Below, piece by piece: positions 1 through 8,870 of a stretch of 42,658 nucleotides of DNA. Each line of letters opens with the position of its first letter. The first letter of the stretch is position 1. The notes under the pieces are model-generated. The model saw only the letters and a list, made by a program, of their open reading frames with translations. It was not told the DNA's origin and made no database searches. Origin of the DNA: Clostridiaceae bacterium (GTDB lineage Bacteria > Bacillota > Clostridia > DSM-8532); assembly GCA_012523705.1 (NCBI GenBank), contig JAAYTU010000073.1:1-42658 (forward strand). The letters run 5' to 3'. Both the position numbers and the translations under genes were made by a program.

Positions 1-136
1 CGATAAGCATTTTCGAAGCGAAATATAATTGAATAATTGCAGTTATTTATGTGTTTTTAAGAATTCTTACACACCAAAACTTTCTACTTATAAAGAAAGA
101 ATGGCTAGGCATAATAAGCATTGAGGAGGTGAGAAA

Positions 137-352
137 ATGGCAAACAACAATTCAAGAAGCAAGACCCAGTTTGATAATATGAAATATGAGATCGCTGGAC
201 AGCTTGGTATTAACTTGAAGCAAGGTTACAATGGTGATTTGACTTCTCGTGAAGCCGGAACAATCGGCGGTAACATCGTTAAGAAAGTTTTCCAGACCTA
301 CACCGGTAATCAGTATCCTCAGTATGATACAAACAACAACAAAAACCAATAA
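137..352 (+). CDS. alpha/beta-type small acid-soluble spore protein (SASP)
   Basis: 71 aa; KYEIAGQLGINL GPR-site-like segment and GDLTSREAGTIGGNIVKKV SASP signature; RBS gaggaggtgag just upstream. Confidence 0.95.
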   Translation: MANNNSRSKTQFDNMKYEIAGQLGINLKQGYNGDLTSREAGTIGGNIVKKVFQTYTGNQYPQYDTNNNKNQ

Positions 353-367
353 TTAAGCTAGTATCAT

Positions 368-407
368 AAAAAAGGGGCTGTATCGAGGAATCGTATAGCC
401 CCTTTTT
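368..407. terminator. bidirectional intrinsic terminator between convergent SASP and gerW genes
   Basis: aaaaaggggctgtat...gtatagccccttttt stem with A-run on one side and T-run on the other. Confidence 0.85.
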
Positions 408-427
408 CGTGCACTTCATTTGCTTTC

Positions 428-907
428 TTAAAAGCTATTGTCGTTCTCATCATCTAAAGCAGCTTTAATCGATTCGCCTTTTTGCCCTTCTGTATCGGAT
501 TCTTTTTCGTCTCTGTTCTTATCCTTCTTATTACCTGGCTCCAGGGCCTTTTTGATTTGCTCAATCAGATTGGGGATGTTATCCAAAGCACGATCCAAAG
601 CAGCATGTGGCGACGTTGGAATCATTTTAATAGTGTTATTTCTTCCAACTACCAAAAATGCTATAGGATTAATGCTTACACCTGCACCACTCCCCCCTGC
701 GAAGGGAAAGCCAGGGTTTTCATTTTTATTTTTCTGACAGTATTCACCACCACCAGCTGCAAATCCGAAAGCGACCTTAGAGACCGGAATAATAACAGTC
801 CCGTCAATGGTTTGAACCGCATCACCAACAATGGTGTTAACATCTACCATATCCTTAATACTTTCCATAGCTGTTTTCATAAGTTCTTCAATTGGATGCT
901 GTCCCAT
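428..907 (-). CDS. ytfJ: GerW/YtfJ family sporulation protein
   Basis: HPIEELMKTAMESIKDMVDVNTIVGDAV...VIIPVSKVAFGFAAGGGEY...GGSGAGVSINPIAFLVV. Confidence 0.93.
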   Translation of the reverse strand: MGQHPIEELMKTAMESIKDMVDVNTIVGDAVQTIDGTVIIPVSKVAFGFAAGGGEYCQKNKNENPGFPFAGGSGAGVSINPIAFLVVGRNNTIKMIPTSPHAALDRALDNIPNLIEQIKKALEPGNKKDKNRDEKESDTEGQKGESIKAALDDENDNSF

Positions 908-1469
908 AGTTTACTTCTCTTCCTTTCCCTATTTTTTCTTTCAAATAATTCACTATCAAAACTATAATATGGATGATTCGAACCCTTAATATACAGGAAA
1001 TATGAAAATCAGATTTTTCTTTTTGAAAATCGGGATAGAAATCAAAGATAAAATGTTTTTGTGGAATTATTGGAATAAGCATTCCCAGTATAGACCAGAT
1101 TCCCCCAAAAAGCTGAGCTGTAACTGCAGCATTTTTTGTAGCTAATCTGCCAGTTACTGATAAATCAAATACCTCTAAGTTTTTCTTCAAATGATTATAG
1201 GTATCGGTAGAAAAAAACATTTTTGTTACTGCTGCCAGTAGTCCCTTTTTCTTTTTTTTCTTTTCCGGGACATCCTTTTTCTTTTTAAGGAGAAAGCTTA
1301 ATCCACCTTCTTCAAGCCGCCAAGAATATAAGGTTAATATTTTATAAAGCATAACCTTGATATTAAGATGGAATCCTTTTTCATCTATTGAAACCAATAT
1401 CATTAAAGATAGCTTCAGGTTCAATAAAACAACTATTAAAATGGCAAAAATTAATAAGACCAGAAACAC
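888..1469 (-). CDS. DUF2953 domain-containing protein (YtfI-like)
   Basis: N-terminal TM, position directly upstream of ytfJ, overlaps it by 20 nt; family assignment from context and pattern. Confidence 0.75.
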   Translation of the reverse strand: MFLVLLIFAILIVVLLNLKLSLMILVSIDEKGFHLNIKVMLYKILTLYSWRLEEGGLSFLLKKKKDVPEKKKKKKGLLAAVTKMFFSTDTYNHLKKNLEVFDLSVTGRLATKNAAVTAQLFGGIWSILGMLIPIIPQKHFIFDFYPDFQKEKSDFHISCILRVRIIHIIVLIVNYLKEKIGKGREVNYGTASN

Positions 1470-1528
1470 AATCAGTACCTCCGCATTAAATATAGTTTCC
1501 GGTCTATAGTAATTTATTCCAAGATTTT

Positions 1529-2080
1529 TTAGTCTAGAGGAACATTTTCATATACCTCAGGAATTTCGTTCATTTCCAATGGAGGAAGCTCTTTAATTGA
1601 AGAAAAGCCAAAGGCTCTTAAGAATTCTTCGGTTGTTCCGTATAGTTTAGGTTTTCCGGGAGTGTTGTCCCTTCCAACCTCCTGAATGAGATTTCGGTCG
1701 GTTAGCGTCAGTAAAACACCGTCGCTGTTTACTCCCCTTATCTGCTCAATATATGCCCTCGTCACTGGCTGGTTATAAGCAATAATAGCAAGGGTTTCAT
1801 AAGCCTGCGGAGTTAGTCCCTGCTTTTTTCTTACAGTTCCTAACTGCTGGATATGCTCATCCAGTTCAGGCCTTGTGCAAAGTTGGTAGGCTCCGCCAAT
1901 TTCCCTTATGATTATACCCCGACTCGCATTCTGGAATTTATACATCAAATTTGACATGATTGCCTTAGTTGTTTTCTTATCATTTTCAATTATCTCAGCA
2001 ATCTTTTCTATGGGCAAAGAGTCACCCGAAGCGAAGAGTAAAGCTTCAATGATCATCTCAATTTTTTGTATCGAGTCCAT
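1529..2080 (-). CDS. scpB: segregation and condensation protein B
   Basis: IEALLFASGDSLPIEKIAEII...QAYETLAIIAYNQPVTRAYIEQIRGVNSDGVL...LYGTTEEFLRAFGF. Confidence 0.97.
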   Translation of the reverse strand: MDSIQKIEMIIEALLFASGDSLPIEKIAEIIENDKKTTKAIMSNLMYKFQNASRGIIIREIGGAYQLCTRPELDEHIQQLGTVRKKQGLTPQAYETLAIIAYNQPVTRAYIEQIRGVNSDGVLLTLTDRNLIQEVGRDNTPGKPKLYGTTEEFLRAFGFSSIKELPPLEMNEIPEVYENVPLD

Positions 2081-2100
2081 ATGCTAATCCCCATTCCATG

Positions 2101-2874
2101 TTAAGTTACAGAATCTATGTCTTTTTGCACGCTTTTAGGTGTAATATATATCTCACCAAAAGCAACAGGTTGATCAATTTCGGCCTTGCCAACCCTTACA
2201 ATTTCAAGTGTTGCCAAAAAACCCGTGGCAACCTCCAACCGGCTCTTTTCCTTTGTATTATAGCATTTCGAAAAGCATAGTTTTACACCCTTTTTTAAAG
2301 AGGTAAGAAGCTCCTTAATCTTTGCTCTCAAGGAAACCTTTTCATGGTCAAGAATTCTCGCCATTCTTTTAGATACATCATCCTGCTTATCCTTGTATCT
2401 TTTAAGAGCATCAGCCATGTAGTCCCTTAATGTTAATGGCGATAGTTCAAGCTCGTCAGGGGCAATAATATCGGGAATTATCTCTGGCAGCTTATAATGG
2501 GCCCCCTTCCATTTTTCATCCCTCGATGCCAAGACCCTAGAATACTCCTTATACTTCTTGTATTCAAGAAGTTTGATAATAAGCTCCTCTCGCGGATCCT
2601 CAGCTTCTCCTTCCAGTAAGGATTCTTTGCTAGGTAAAAGTAATCTGGATTTAATATGAAGAAGCGTTGACGCCATAACCAAAAATTCAGATGCTATGTC
2701 CAGGTCAAGTTCCTGCATGGCCCTTAAATAATCCAAATATTGATCTGTTATCTGAGAAATAGGGATATCATATATATCTATCTTATCCTTTTCAATAAGA
2801 TAGAACAATAAATCAAAGGGGCCTTCAAAGTTTTCAAGCTTTAAGGTACATGCATCGGTTAAAGCGCTTTTCAT
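2101..2874 (-). CDS. scpA: segregation and condensation protein A
   Basis: LENFEGPFDLLFYLIEKDKIDIYDIPISQITDQYLDYL; adjacent to scpB. Confidence 0.97.
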   Translation of the reverse strand: MKSALTDACTLKLENFEGPFDLLFYLIEKDKIDIYDIPISQITDQYLDYLRAMQELDLDIASEFLVMASTLLHIKSRLLLPSKESLLEGEAEDPREELIIKLLEYKKYKEYSRVLASRDEKWKGAHYKLPEIIPDIIAPDELELSPLTLRDYMADALKRYKDKQDDVSKRMARILDHEKVSLRAKIKELLTSLKKGVKLCFSKCYNTKEKSRLEVATGFLATLEIVRVGKAEIDQPVAFGEIYITPKSVQKDIDSVT

Positions 2875-2883
2875 AATATCACC

Positions 2884-3879
2884 TTAAATCCAGTCAATTC
2901 TCATGACCTTGCGAACCTCATCCATTGTCTTTTCGGCGATTACTCTGGCCTTTTTATTTCCTTCAGTAATAATGTCTTTTATATCATCGGTATGTTTTAG
3001 CCATTCCTGTCTTCTTTCATAAAGAGGAGTCATCAGCTCAGCAACACTATCAGCTAATTTTTTCTTGCAGGCTACACAACCGATTTCCCCTTTTCGGCAG
3101 TCTTGCTCAATTTCCGTAATCTGCCCCTCTGAAAACAGCTTATGATAAGAAAATACCGAGCAAACCTCAGGATGCCCCGGATCTGTTTTGCGAATGCGTT
3201 CAGGATCGGTTACCATGCTCATAATCTTCTTTCTGACTACTTCAGGGCTGTCAGATAAGGCAATAGTATTGTTATAACTTTTGCTCATCTTCCTTCCATC
3301 GAGTCCCGGCAAGACCTTAGCCTTGGTTAATAATGGCTGCGGCTCTGGGAAGACCTCGGAATTATACAGATAGTTAAACCTTCTGGCAATTTCTCTGGTC
3401 ATTTCAATATGAGGAAGTTGGTCCTCTCCAACTGGAACATAATCAGCCTTATACATTAAAATATCTGTAGCCATAAGACAGGGATATCCTAAAAAGCCAT
3501 AGGTAGTAATGTTCTTCTCCTTTAGCTGGTTAAGCTGATCCTTATAGGTTGGACATCTATACAGCCAGGATAATGGCAGGTTCATTGAGAATAGCAGGTG
3601 AAGCTCGGCGTGCTCTTTTATTGAGCTTTGCAAAAAGAATGTACACTTTTCGGGGTCGAGTCCTGCTGCAAGCCAATCCACCAAAAGGTTGGTGATATTA
3701 TCCTTATAATACTCTGTATCATCATAGCCTGTTGTCAAGGCATGGTAATCTGCTACAAAGAAAAAACAATTATATTCGTCCTGAAGACGGACCCAGTTTT
3801 CTAGCGCTCCAAAATAGTTTCCTAGATGAAGAGCTCCCGTCGGCCTCATGCCACTAAGTATAGTACCTTTTTTCTGCAT
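2884..3879 (-). CDS. trpS: tryptophan--tRNA ligase
   Basis: GMRPTGALHLGNYFGAL (HIGH-like) and DGRKMSKSYNN (KMSKS). Confidence 0.98.
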   Translation of the reverse strand: MQKKGTILSGMRPTGALHLGNYFGALENWVRLQDEYNCFFFVADYHALTTGYDDTEYYKDNITNLLVDWLAAGLDPEKCTFFLQSSIKEHAELHLLFSMNLPLSWLYRCPTYKDQLNQLKEKNITTYGFLGYPCLMATDILMYKADYVPVGEDQLPHIEMTREIARRFNYLYNSEVFPEPQPLLTKAKVLPGLDGRKMSKSYNNTIALSDSPEVVRKKIMSMVTDPERIRKTDPGHPEVCSVFSYHKLFSEGQITEIEQDCRKGEIGCVACKKKLADSVAELMTPLYERRQEWLKHTDDIKDIITEGNKKARVIAEKTMDEVRKVMRIDWI

Positions 3880-4066
3880 AATTTACACTCCTGATAAAGC
3901 TAATCTAATTCATTCTTTATGAACTTAATGATATTATAACCAATTCTCCTTGTCCAGTGTGGCAATTATCAAAAGGAATGAGAAAATCAATTAAATTTTC
4001 TTGCAAAGCCAAGTTCTTCGTGCTATTATTATGTTTGTTGTACAAAACTAATGGGAGGTGAATACT

Positions 4067-4333
4067 ATGGCAAATACAAAATCTGCAATAAAGAGAGTAA
4101 AAACAAATAGCAGTAAAAATTTGCAAAATCGCATGAAGAAGTCTGAGCTAAGGACCACTATCCGTAATTATGACGAGGCCATTAACGCAAATTCTCCTGA
4201 ATGTGAGGAAATGCTCAAATTTGCTATGAAGAAAGTTGATCAAGCGGCTTCTAAAAACATTCTTCATAAGAATACTGCCTCCAGAAAAAAATCACAGCTT
4301 CAAAAGGCGTACAATGCTATTTCAGCAAAATAA
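4067..4333 (+). CDS. rpsT: 30S ribosomal protein S20
   Basis: MANTKSAIKRVKTNSSKNLQNRMKKSELRTTIR; RBS gggaggtg places the start at 4067 rather than the track's GTG at 4058. Confidence 0.97.
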   Translation: MANTKSAIKRVKTNSSKNLQNRMKKSELRTTIRNYDEAINANSPECEEMLKFAMKKVDQAASKNILHKNTASRKKSQLQKAYNAISAK

Positions 4334-4361
4334 GAAAATGATAAACTTAAGCATACAATTG

Positions 4362-4384
4362 AAACGTACCTAAGGTACGTTTTT
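4362..4384 (+). terminator. rpsT intrinsic terminator
   Basis: aaacgtacc-taa-ggtacgttttt. Confidence 0.85.
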
Positions 4385-4396
4385 GCTTTTTATGCC

Positions 4397-4417
4397 TGAT
4401 TGCTGATTATTGATTTC
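4397..4417. repeat. short heptamer tandem array (TGATTNN x3)
   Basis: TGATTGC TGATTAT TGATTTC. Confidence 0.5.
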
Positions 4418-4423
4418 ATGATG

Positions 4424-4468
4424 AACAAAAAGTAAGAGGCTTTCTAAACCTTAATTTAAGAAAACCTC
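4424..4468 (-). terminator. probable spoIIIA operon terminator
   Basis: minus strand GAGGTTTTCT...AGAAAGCCTC followed by TTACTTTTTG, downstream of spoIIIAH. Confidence 0.6.
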
Positions 4469-4500
4469 ATCACATGTTATAGTTTTATGTAATAACCCCT

Positions 4501-5094
4501 TTAATTAACACTCTTAACCGTTATTTTGTCCATACTCACATCTGCATGGCGGGTAACTATATCAGTTATTTGCGCTACTTCCTGTTCTGTCAGACTTGGT
4601 GCCTTTACCATAACATCAATACTGTCGGTTTCGCTCATATATGCAAGGGCATCCTCAAATCCCCTTTGCTTTATCAGAGTCTCTATTGTGCTCTCTAATT
4701 CAGACCTTCTTATCAAATTAAGCAGCTGCGTCTGTGCATCCAAAGAAGTATCATTTGTGGTGGATGCTGACACGCTGTCTCCATCTACATCCATAGCAAG
4801 AGATTTCAATTCATCCTTTTGCTTGCTTCGTTCTTTATTTCTATTTATGCGAGCTTCGGCAAAAAAACCTGAGGTTTCCTGTTGAGCTAGTACATCATCA
4901 AGCAAATCACCTTCAGTGTTGTCAACATATACTGCTGCCCCGGGTATATCTTCAAGGCCTGTTCCCTGCACAAGGTCGAGGTCATCCCCGTATTCTTTGC
5001 TCGCTTGCCCTGAGGTATTGTAGTTGTACTGGAGTATCCCCACTGAAATTATTACTAAAACTAGTCCCAGTACAACAATTTGCTTTCTTTTCAT
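4501..5094 (-). CDS. spoIIIAH: stage III sporulation protein AH
   Basis: N-terminal TM plus C-terminal YscJ/FliF-like ring domain; last gene of the spoIIIA operon order. Confidence 0.92.
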   Translation of the reverse strand: MKRKQIVVLGLVLVIISVGILQYNYNTSGQASKEYGDDLDLVQGTGLEDIPGAAVYVDNTEGDLLDDVLAQQETSGFFAEARINRNKERSKQKDELKSLAMDVDGDSVSASTTNDTSLDAQTQLLNLIRRSELESTIETLIKQRGFEDALAYMSETDSIDVMVKAPSLTEQEVAQITDIVTRHADVSMDKITVKSVN

Positions 5095-5150
5095 ACCATA
5101 ACCTCCAAACCATTCTTATGACAGATATTTAAATACCGAGAGGTTAGAGA

Positions 5151-5185
5151 TTTCTAATTTCTAACTTCTAATTTCTAACTACTAA
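5151..5185 (-). repeat. five tandem 7-bp repeats, consensus TTAGAAR on minus strand
   Basis: plus strand tttctaa tttctaa cttctaa tttctaa ctactaa, exactly contiguous. Confidence 0.85.
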
Positions 5186-5216
5186 TTTATTATATTTACC
5201 TGAATATTCTAATATG

Positions 5217-5819
5217 CTACTTATGCTTCAATATCTGAACTCTGTGTTCGGGAATTCCTAACAGGGTACAGACTGCTTCATTAAGTTGAGCCTTAATAAG
5301 TATGTCATCTGCTCCCTCAGCCACGACCACCACTCCTTTTATCTGAGGAATTATTACCTTTAGTATTACCGGCTCATCCTTACCTGATAATGCAAGCTGC
5401 CTGTTCTCGCTTATCTCGGTTGTTCTTCCATCGGTCTTCTCATCATTCCTTGTGTCCTGCTCATTATTGTATGCCGGTACCATCTCACTGCCTGTGTCGG
5501 CGTAAACCATAACGCTTACCTCACCGGCGCCCTCAACCTTAGACAGAAGATCAGCCAGTCTTTCCTCTATGTCAGCCACGATATCATGCCCGTCATATGT
5601 GGATATACTGCTTGATTTTTGAACCGGCAAATTTGCTGAGCTACTGTTTACATAACCTAAGGTATCCTCATTTTTATTGCTGCTTGCTATGTAGCTTCCT
5701 GCAAGAATAATAATAATGCCTAAAGCAATCATGATTATTATACTTTCAGTTAATGATAGCTTTCGTTTTTCTGTCTTATCCTTTTTCTTTACGAAGAAAC
5801 CTGTTATGTTCTTAAACAT
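5217..5819 (-). CDS. spoIIIAG: stage III sporulation protein AG
   Basis: TM plus DIEERLADLLSKVEGAGEVSVMVYADTGSE...GVVVVAEGADD. Confidence 0.94.
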   Translation of the reverse strand: MFKNITGFFVKKKDKTEKRKLSLTESIIIMIALGIIIILAGSYIASSNKNEDTLGYVNSSSANLPVQKSSSISTYDGHDIVADIEERLADLLSKVEGAGEVSVMVYADTGSEMVPAYNNEQDTRNDEKTDGRTTEISENRQLALSGKDEPVILKVIIPQIKGVVVVAEGADDILIKAQLNEAVCTLLGIPEHRVQILKHK

Positions 5820-5821
5820 AT

Positions 5822-6382
5822 TTATTTCCCTCCGTTAAATTTACTCGAATCTATAATTACTTGGTCCTCCTTGAGGCCAAAAATCTCCATCAGATGATTC
5901 CTTACATATCTCTTCGATTCTTCAGGTAATAATCCAGTCCTATTATCCTTGCCCGGTGCTAATGTAATATAGATACAACGGATCTGTGCAAAATTTTCAT
6001 CATTGTGATTCTCATAGAGTACCGCATCAACATCTGTAACCTGAAATTCCCTATAGCCTTTGAAGCGGGCTTTGATATCATTAATCAATGATCCTCTATA
6101 TAGCTCAAGCATTTTAACAGAATCATCCTTTTCAATTCTCTCAATTCTGCCCTTCAGCTCCCTCTCTGAAAGCTGCATGTATTGATTCCAGGCCAATGAG
6201 TCCAGCTCCAGATCACTATTTAAAAAATTAAGCACAGGCATGGCTATAACTGAAGTTATGGCTAGTCCGCAAATCAACTTAACATACTTTTCCATATTGC
6301 CCTTTGGCACAAAACACTCAATAATTGCGCAAAGAACTGAAATAGTAACCAGGGTAATAACCCAGGATTTTAGCTCGTTCAT
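5822..6382 (-). CDS. spoIIIAF: stage III sporulation protein AF
   Basis: two N-terminal TMs (WVITLVTISVLCAIIECFVPKGNMEKYVKLICGLAITSVI...) and operon position. Confidence 0.93.
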   Translation of the reverse strand: MNELKSWVITLVTISVLCAIIECFVPKGNMEKYVKLICGLAITSVIAMPVLNFLNSDLELDSLAWNQYMQLSERELKGRIERIEKDDSVKMLELYRGSLINDIKARFKGYREFQVTDVDAVLYENHNDENFAQIRCIYITLAPGKDNRTGLLPEESKRYVRNHLMEIFGLKEDQVIIDSSKFNGGK

Positions 6383-6405
6383 TCTTGTACTCTCTCCTTT
6401 AGTGA

Positions 6406-6460
6406 GGGCGGGACAGCGAGACAGGGGACGGTCCCCTGTCCCACCCGTCTCGCCCCTGTC
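6406..6460 (-). repeat. dispersed palindromic repeat, copy 1 (in spoIIIAE-spoIIIAF gap)
   Basis: gggcgggacagcgagacaggggacggtcccctgtcccacccgtctcgcccctgtc; 10-bp perfect arms around one central nt, nested in a larger imperfect inverted repeat. Confidence 0.85.
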
Positions 6461-7654
6461 TTATGTTATTACTCCTCCTAACTGCATCATGGTTCCGGCA
6501 AGAAGGATATCTCCAAATAATGAGGCCCCCATTATGCCCATCATAACTGAAAAGCAATCAGCTGAGTCCTCAAGCGCATCGCATATAGCTTCATCACATA
6601 TGGGGGCACCGAAGGATGCTGCTAACCGGAAAGATATCATAATAACAAAAACCTTTATAAAGGGTATTGCGAATATAACTCCCAGACCGATTATGGTCAG
6701 TATCCCCACGAAATTGCTTGCTGCAGAAGTACACATCAATATAGTTTCTGCTGCATCGGCCATATATTTGCCTGCCACAGGAATAAATGTCCCCAGTGCA
6801 AACTTTGTAGTTCTGATAGTGACCGCATCAACCGATGAGCTTGCTATCTTCTGAACCGAAACAAGTATGGATAATATAAGGGTCATTATTCCTGTTGCCC
6901 ATACAGCAATGCTTTTTAAAAGCTTAGCCAGTGTCTTGAGCTTAAATCTTTCAGAGATCCCGTCTACAAGAAAAAGAACTCCAGCCATTACTGTAACAGG
7001 CAGTAAAACAACCTTAAATAGGTAGTTAATGCCGTTTACAATGACAAACATTATAGGTTGAATTGCTGCAACCGATACTATTTTTCCTGAAGAAGCCATT
7101 AACGCCAGCATTGCAGGCATAGCCAGGGAAGAAATCTGCTGCATGGAGTCTATTGTTGAGCGGGCAATATCTACCATACTCCCAAAGCTGACTGATGCTA
7201 TGATAATCAATACTCCGTTTACTGCCAGCCTGGCTGCTTCGTTGGATAATCCACCTTCCTTAGGCTGCATAGCACGGATTACCGCCCCTATAAGCATTAC
7301 GGCAAAAAGCTGAATGATTAGGGCAATATTGGCTTTTACCTCCTTGCCTAGAATACTCAGTAATGCATTGGGCAATCCCTCAAGACTCTTCAAGGGATTA
7401 CCCTTTAATAAGTTATTTAGTATTTCCTCCGATGTAATACTATATTTATTCGATATACTGGGGTTCGTAAGGGCTTTATCTACAGCATTCTTAACATTTT
7501 CTATTTCATCCATTTCTAGTTTGTCTTCAAGAATATTAACATTTATCTCCTCCTGATGGGTTAGAGAATCTTGATAACAAAAGCCAGACACAGTACTTGA
7601 AAATACAAAGTATATTACAGTGCCTACTATAAAAATAAACTTACTTATTTTCAT
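6461..7654 (-). CDS. spoIIIAE: stage III sporulation protein AE
   Basis: multi-pass membrane protein with signal-like N-terminus; VSVAAIQPIMFVIVNGINYLFKVVLLPV; operon position. Confidence 0.96.
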   Translation of the reverse strand: MKISKFIFIVGTVIYFVFSSTVSGFCYQDSLTHQEEINVNILEDKLEMDEIENVKNAVDKALTNPSISNKYSITSEEILNNLLKGNPLKSLEGLPNALLSILGKEVKANIALIIQLFAVMLIGAVIRAMQPKEGGLSNEAARLAVNGVLIIIASVSFGSMVDIARSTIDSMQQISSLAMPAMLALMASSGKIVSVAAIQPIMFVIVNGINYLFKVVLLPVTVMAGVLFLVDGISERFKLKTLAKLLKSIAVWATGIMTLILSILVSVQKIASSSVDAVTIRTTKFALGTFIPVAGKYMADAAETILMCTSAASNFVGILTIIGLGVIFAIPFIKVFVIMISFRLAASFGAPICDEAICDALEDSADCFSVMMGIMGASLFGDILLAGTMMQLGGVIT

Positions 7655-7681
7655 TGTTGATTGTGCCTCCTCCTTTGTGGA

Positions 7682-8113
7682 CTATAAAATAGTGGAAATA
7701 ATCTGTATTAAGGATGTCGCAATCGGTACCGCCACCACAAGCATCATGATTTTTCCCACTGTCTCAACCTTTCCTGCAATGGAGTTTTGTCCTGCATCCT
7801 TGCATATATCAGCTGAAAACTGGGTTATGTATGCCATGCCCGTAACCTTTAATACTGGGACCAGAAGCCTGGCATCAATACCGGCTTTATCTATTGCATC
7901 CTCTATTGCTCCAATAACTGCCCCGGCCTTTCCAAATGCTATCACCAGTGCCATTACGCCAAAGGCAAGAGCTATAACCAAGCCAATTTCAGGCTGCTTT
8001 TCAGATACAATCATTACAAAAACGGCTGTCACTATACCTAGTACTGCAACCTTTATTAACTCTGCCTCCATAGATTGGTTCACCCTTTGCTTCGTATGTA
8101 CATCTAATTTCAT
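7682..8113 (-). CDS. spoIIIAD: stage III sporulation protein AD
   Basis: small membrane protein LLVPVLKVTGMAYITQFSADICKDAGQNSIAGKVETVGKI. Confidence 0.95.
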   Translation of the reverse strand: MKLDVHTKQRVNQSMEAELIKVAVLGIVTAVFVMIVSEKQPEIGLVIALAFGVMALVIAFGKAGAVIGAIEDAIDKAGIDARLLVPVLKVTGMAYITQFSADICKDAGQNSIAGKVETVGKIMMLVVAVPIATSLIQIISTIL

Positions 8114-8122
8114 ATAAATAAG

Positions 8123-8317
8123 CTAAAACCCAAACATAGTTTTAACTGTATCGAAGAGGTATGATATTTCCTTTGCCACCATAAGCAGGACTACCACCAC
8201 TGCGGCTAATGTGGTCATCATAGCCATTTCTTCTCTTCCCGATTTAGTAAGAACAATGTTTAGGATTGATACCAAAATCCCAATGGCCGCTATTTTAAAT
8301 ATTAAATCCACATTCAT
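8123..8317 (-). CDS. spoIIIAC: stage III sporulation protein AC
   Basis: 64 aa, two TM, IFKIAAIGILVSILNIVLTKSGREEMAMM. Confidence 0.95.
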   Translation of the reverse strand: MNVDLIFKIAAIGILVSILNIVLTKSGREEMAMMTTLAAVVVVLLMVAKEISYLFDTVKTMFGF

Positions 8318-8330
8318 ATCTGTATCTCCT

Positions 8331-8870
8331 TCATAGCAAAAGAATCACTACTGCCGCTCCACTCAGAACCCCCATGTTTCGGTAAAGCTTGCCGTTGATT
8401 TTGGCTGTTTCTCTTGCCTCCCTCTCGAGAATTTCTATGTTTTCCCTGGCCAAGTCAAGAACAGATTCCTGATTCTGAATGTCTGATTTTCCAAGCATTT
8501 CTCCAAATTCTGAAATCACAGTCCAATCAGATTCCTCCAGTGGCATAGATTCTTTATTCTTATCTATTGCAAGTCTCCAGGCTTCACCGGTATCTATCTG
8601 CTGATTATTTATTATTTCTCCACAATCCAGTAATATAGCCGACCATTCCCCTGCTAAAGTATCTTTACCTATATTTTCAAAAGCAAAAAACAGCGGATTA
8701 CCCAGCCTGCACATTTGATTTCTTAGATTAAGAAGAACCTCTGTTAGTTTTGACAATATACGCTGTCTCTCGGCAAGCCTGTTTGACAGATTTATTCCCA
8801 TAGCTGTGCAGCCCGAAAAGACCAGTATGCATCCCACTATCTTGATCCAAAAAGCTAAGCTCGTTACCAT
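8331..8870 (-). CDS. spoIIIAB: stage III sporulation protein AB
   Basis: N- and C-terminal TMs, ERQRILSKLTEVLLNLRNQMCRLGNPLFFAFENIG; start placed at the second Met (8870), preceded by AAGGTGATGG. Confidence 0.92.
   Translation of the reverse strand: MVTSLAFWIKIVGCILVFSGCTAMGINLSNRLAERQRILSKLTEVLLNLRNQMCRLGNPLFFAFENIGKDTLAGEWSAILLDCGEIINNQQIDTGEAWRLAIDKNKESMPLEESDWTVISEFGEMLGKSDIQNQESVLDLARENIEILEREARETAKINGKLYRNMGVLSGAAVVILLL

Noticed and set aside
482-967. 161-aa plus-strand ORF
   Set aside because: Antisense to gerW/ytfJ and the DUF2953 gene; Phe/Leu/Ser-rich mirror ORF.
3880-4060. T-box leader for trpS
   Set aside because: The trpS upstream gap is short and lacks a T-box sequence or antiterminator/terminator pair.
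6240-6854. 204-aa plus-strand ORF spanning spoIIIAF-spoIIIAE
   Set aside because: Antisense to two confident genes and includes the palindromic repeat; no recognisable domain.
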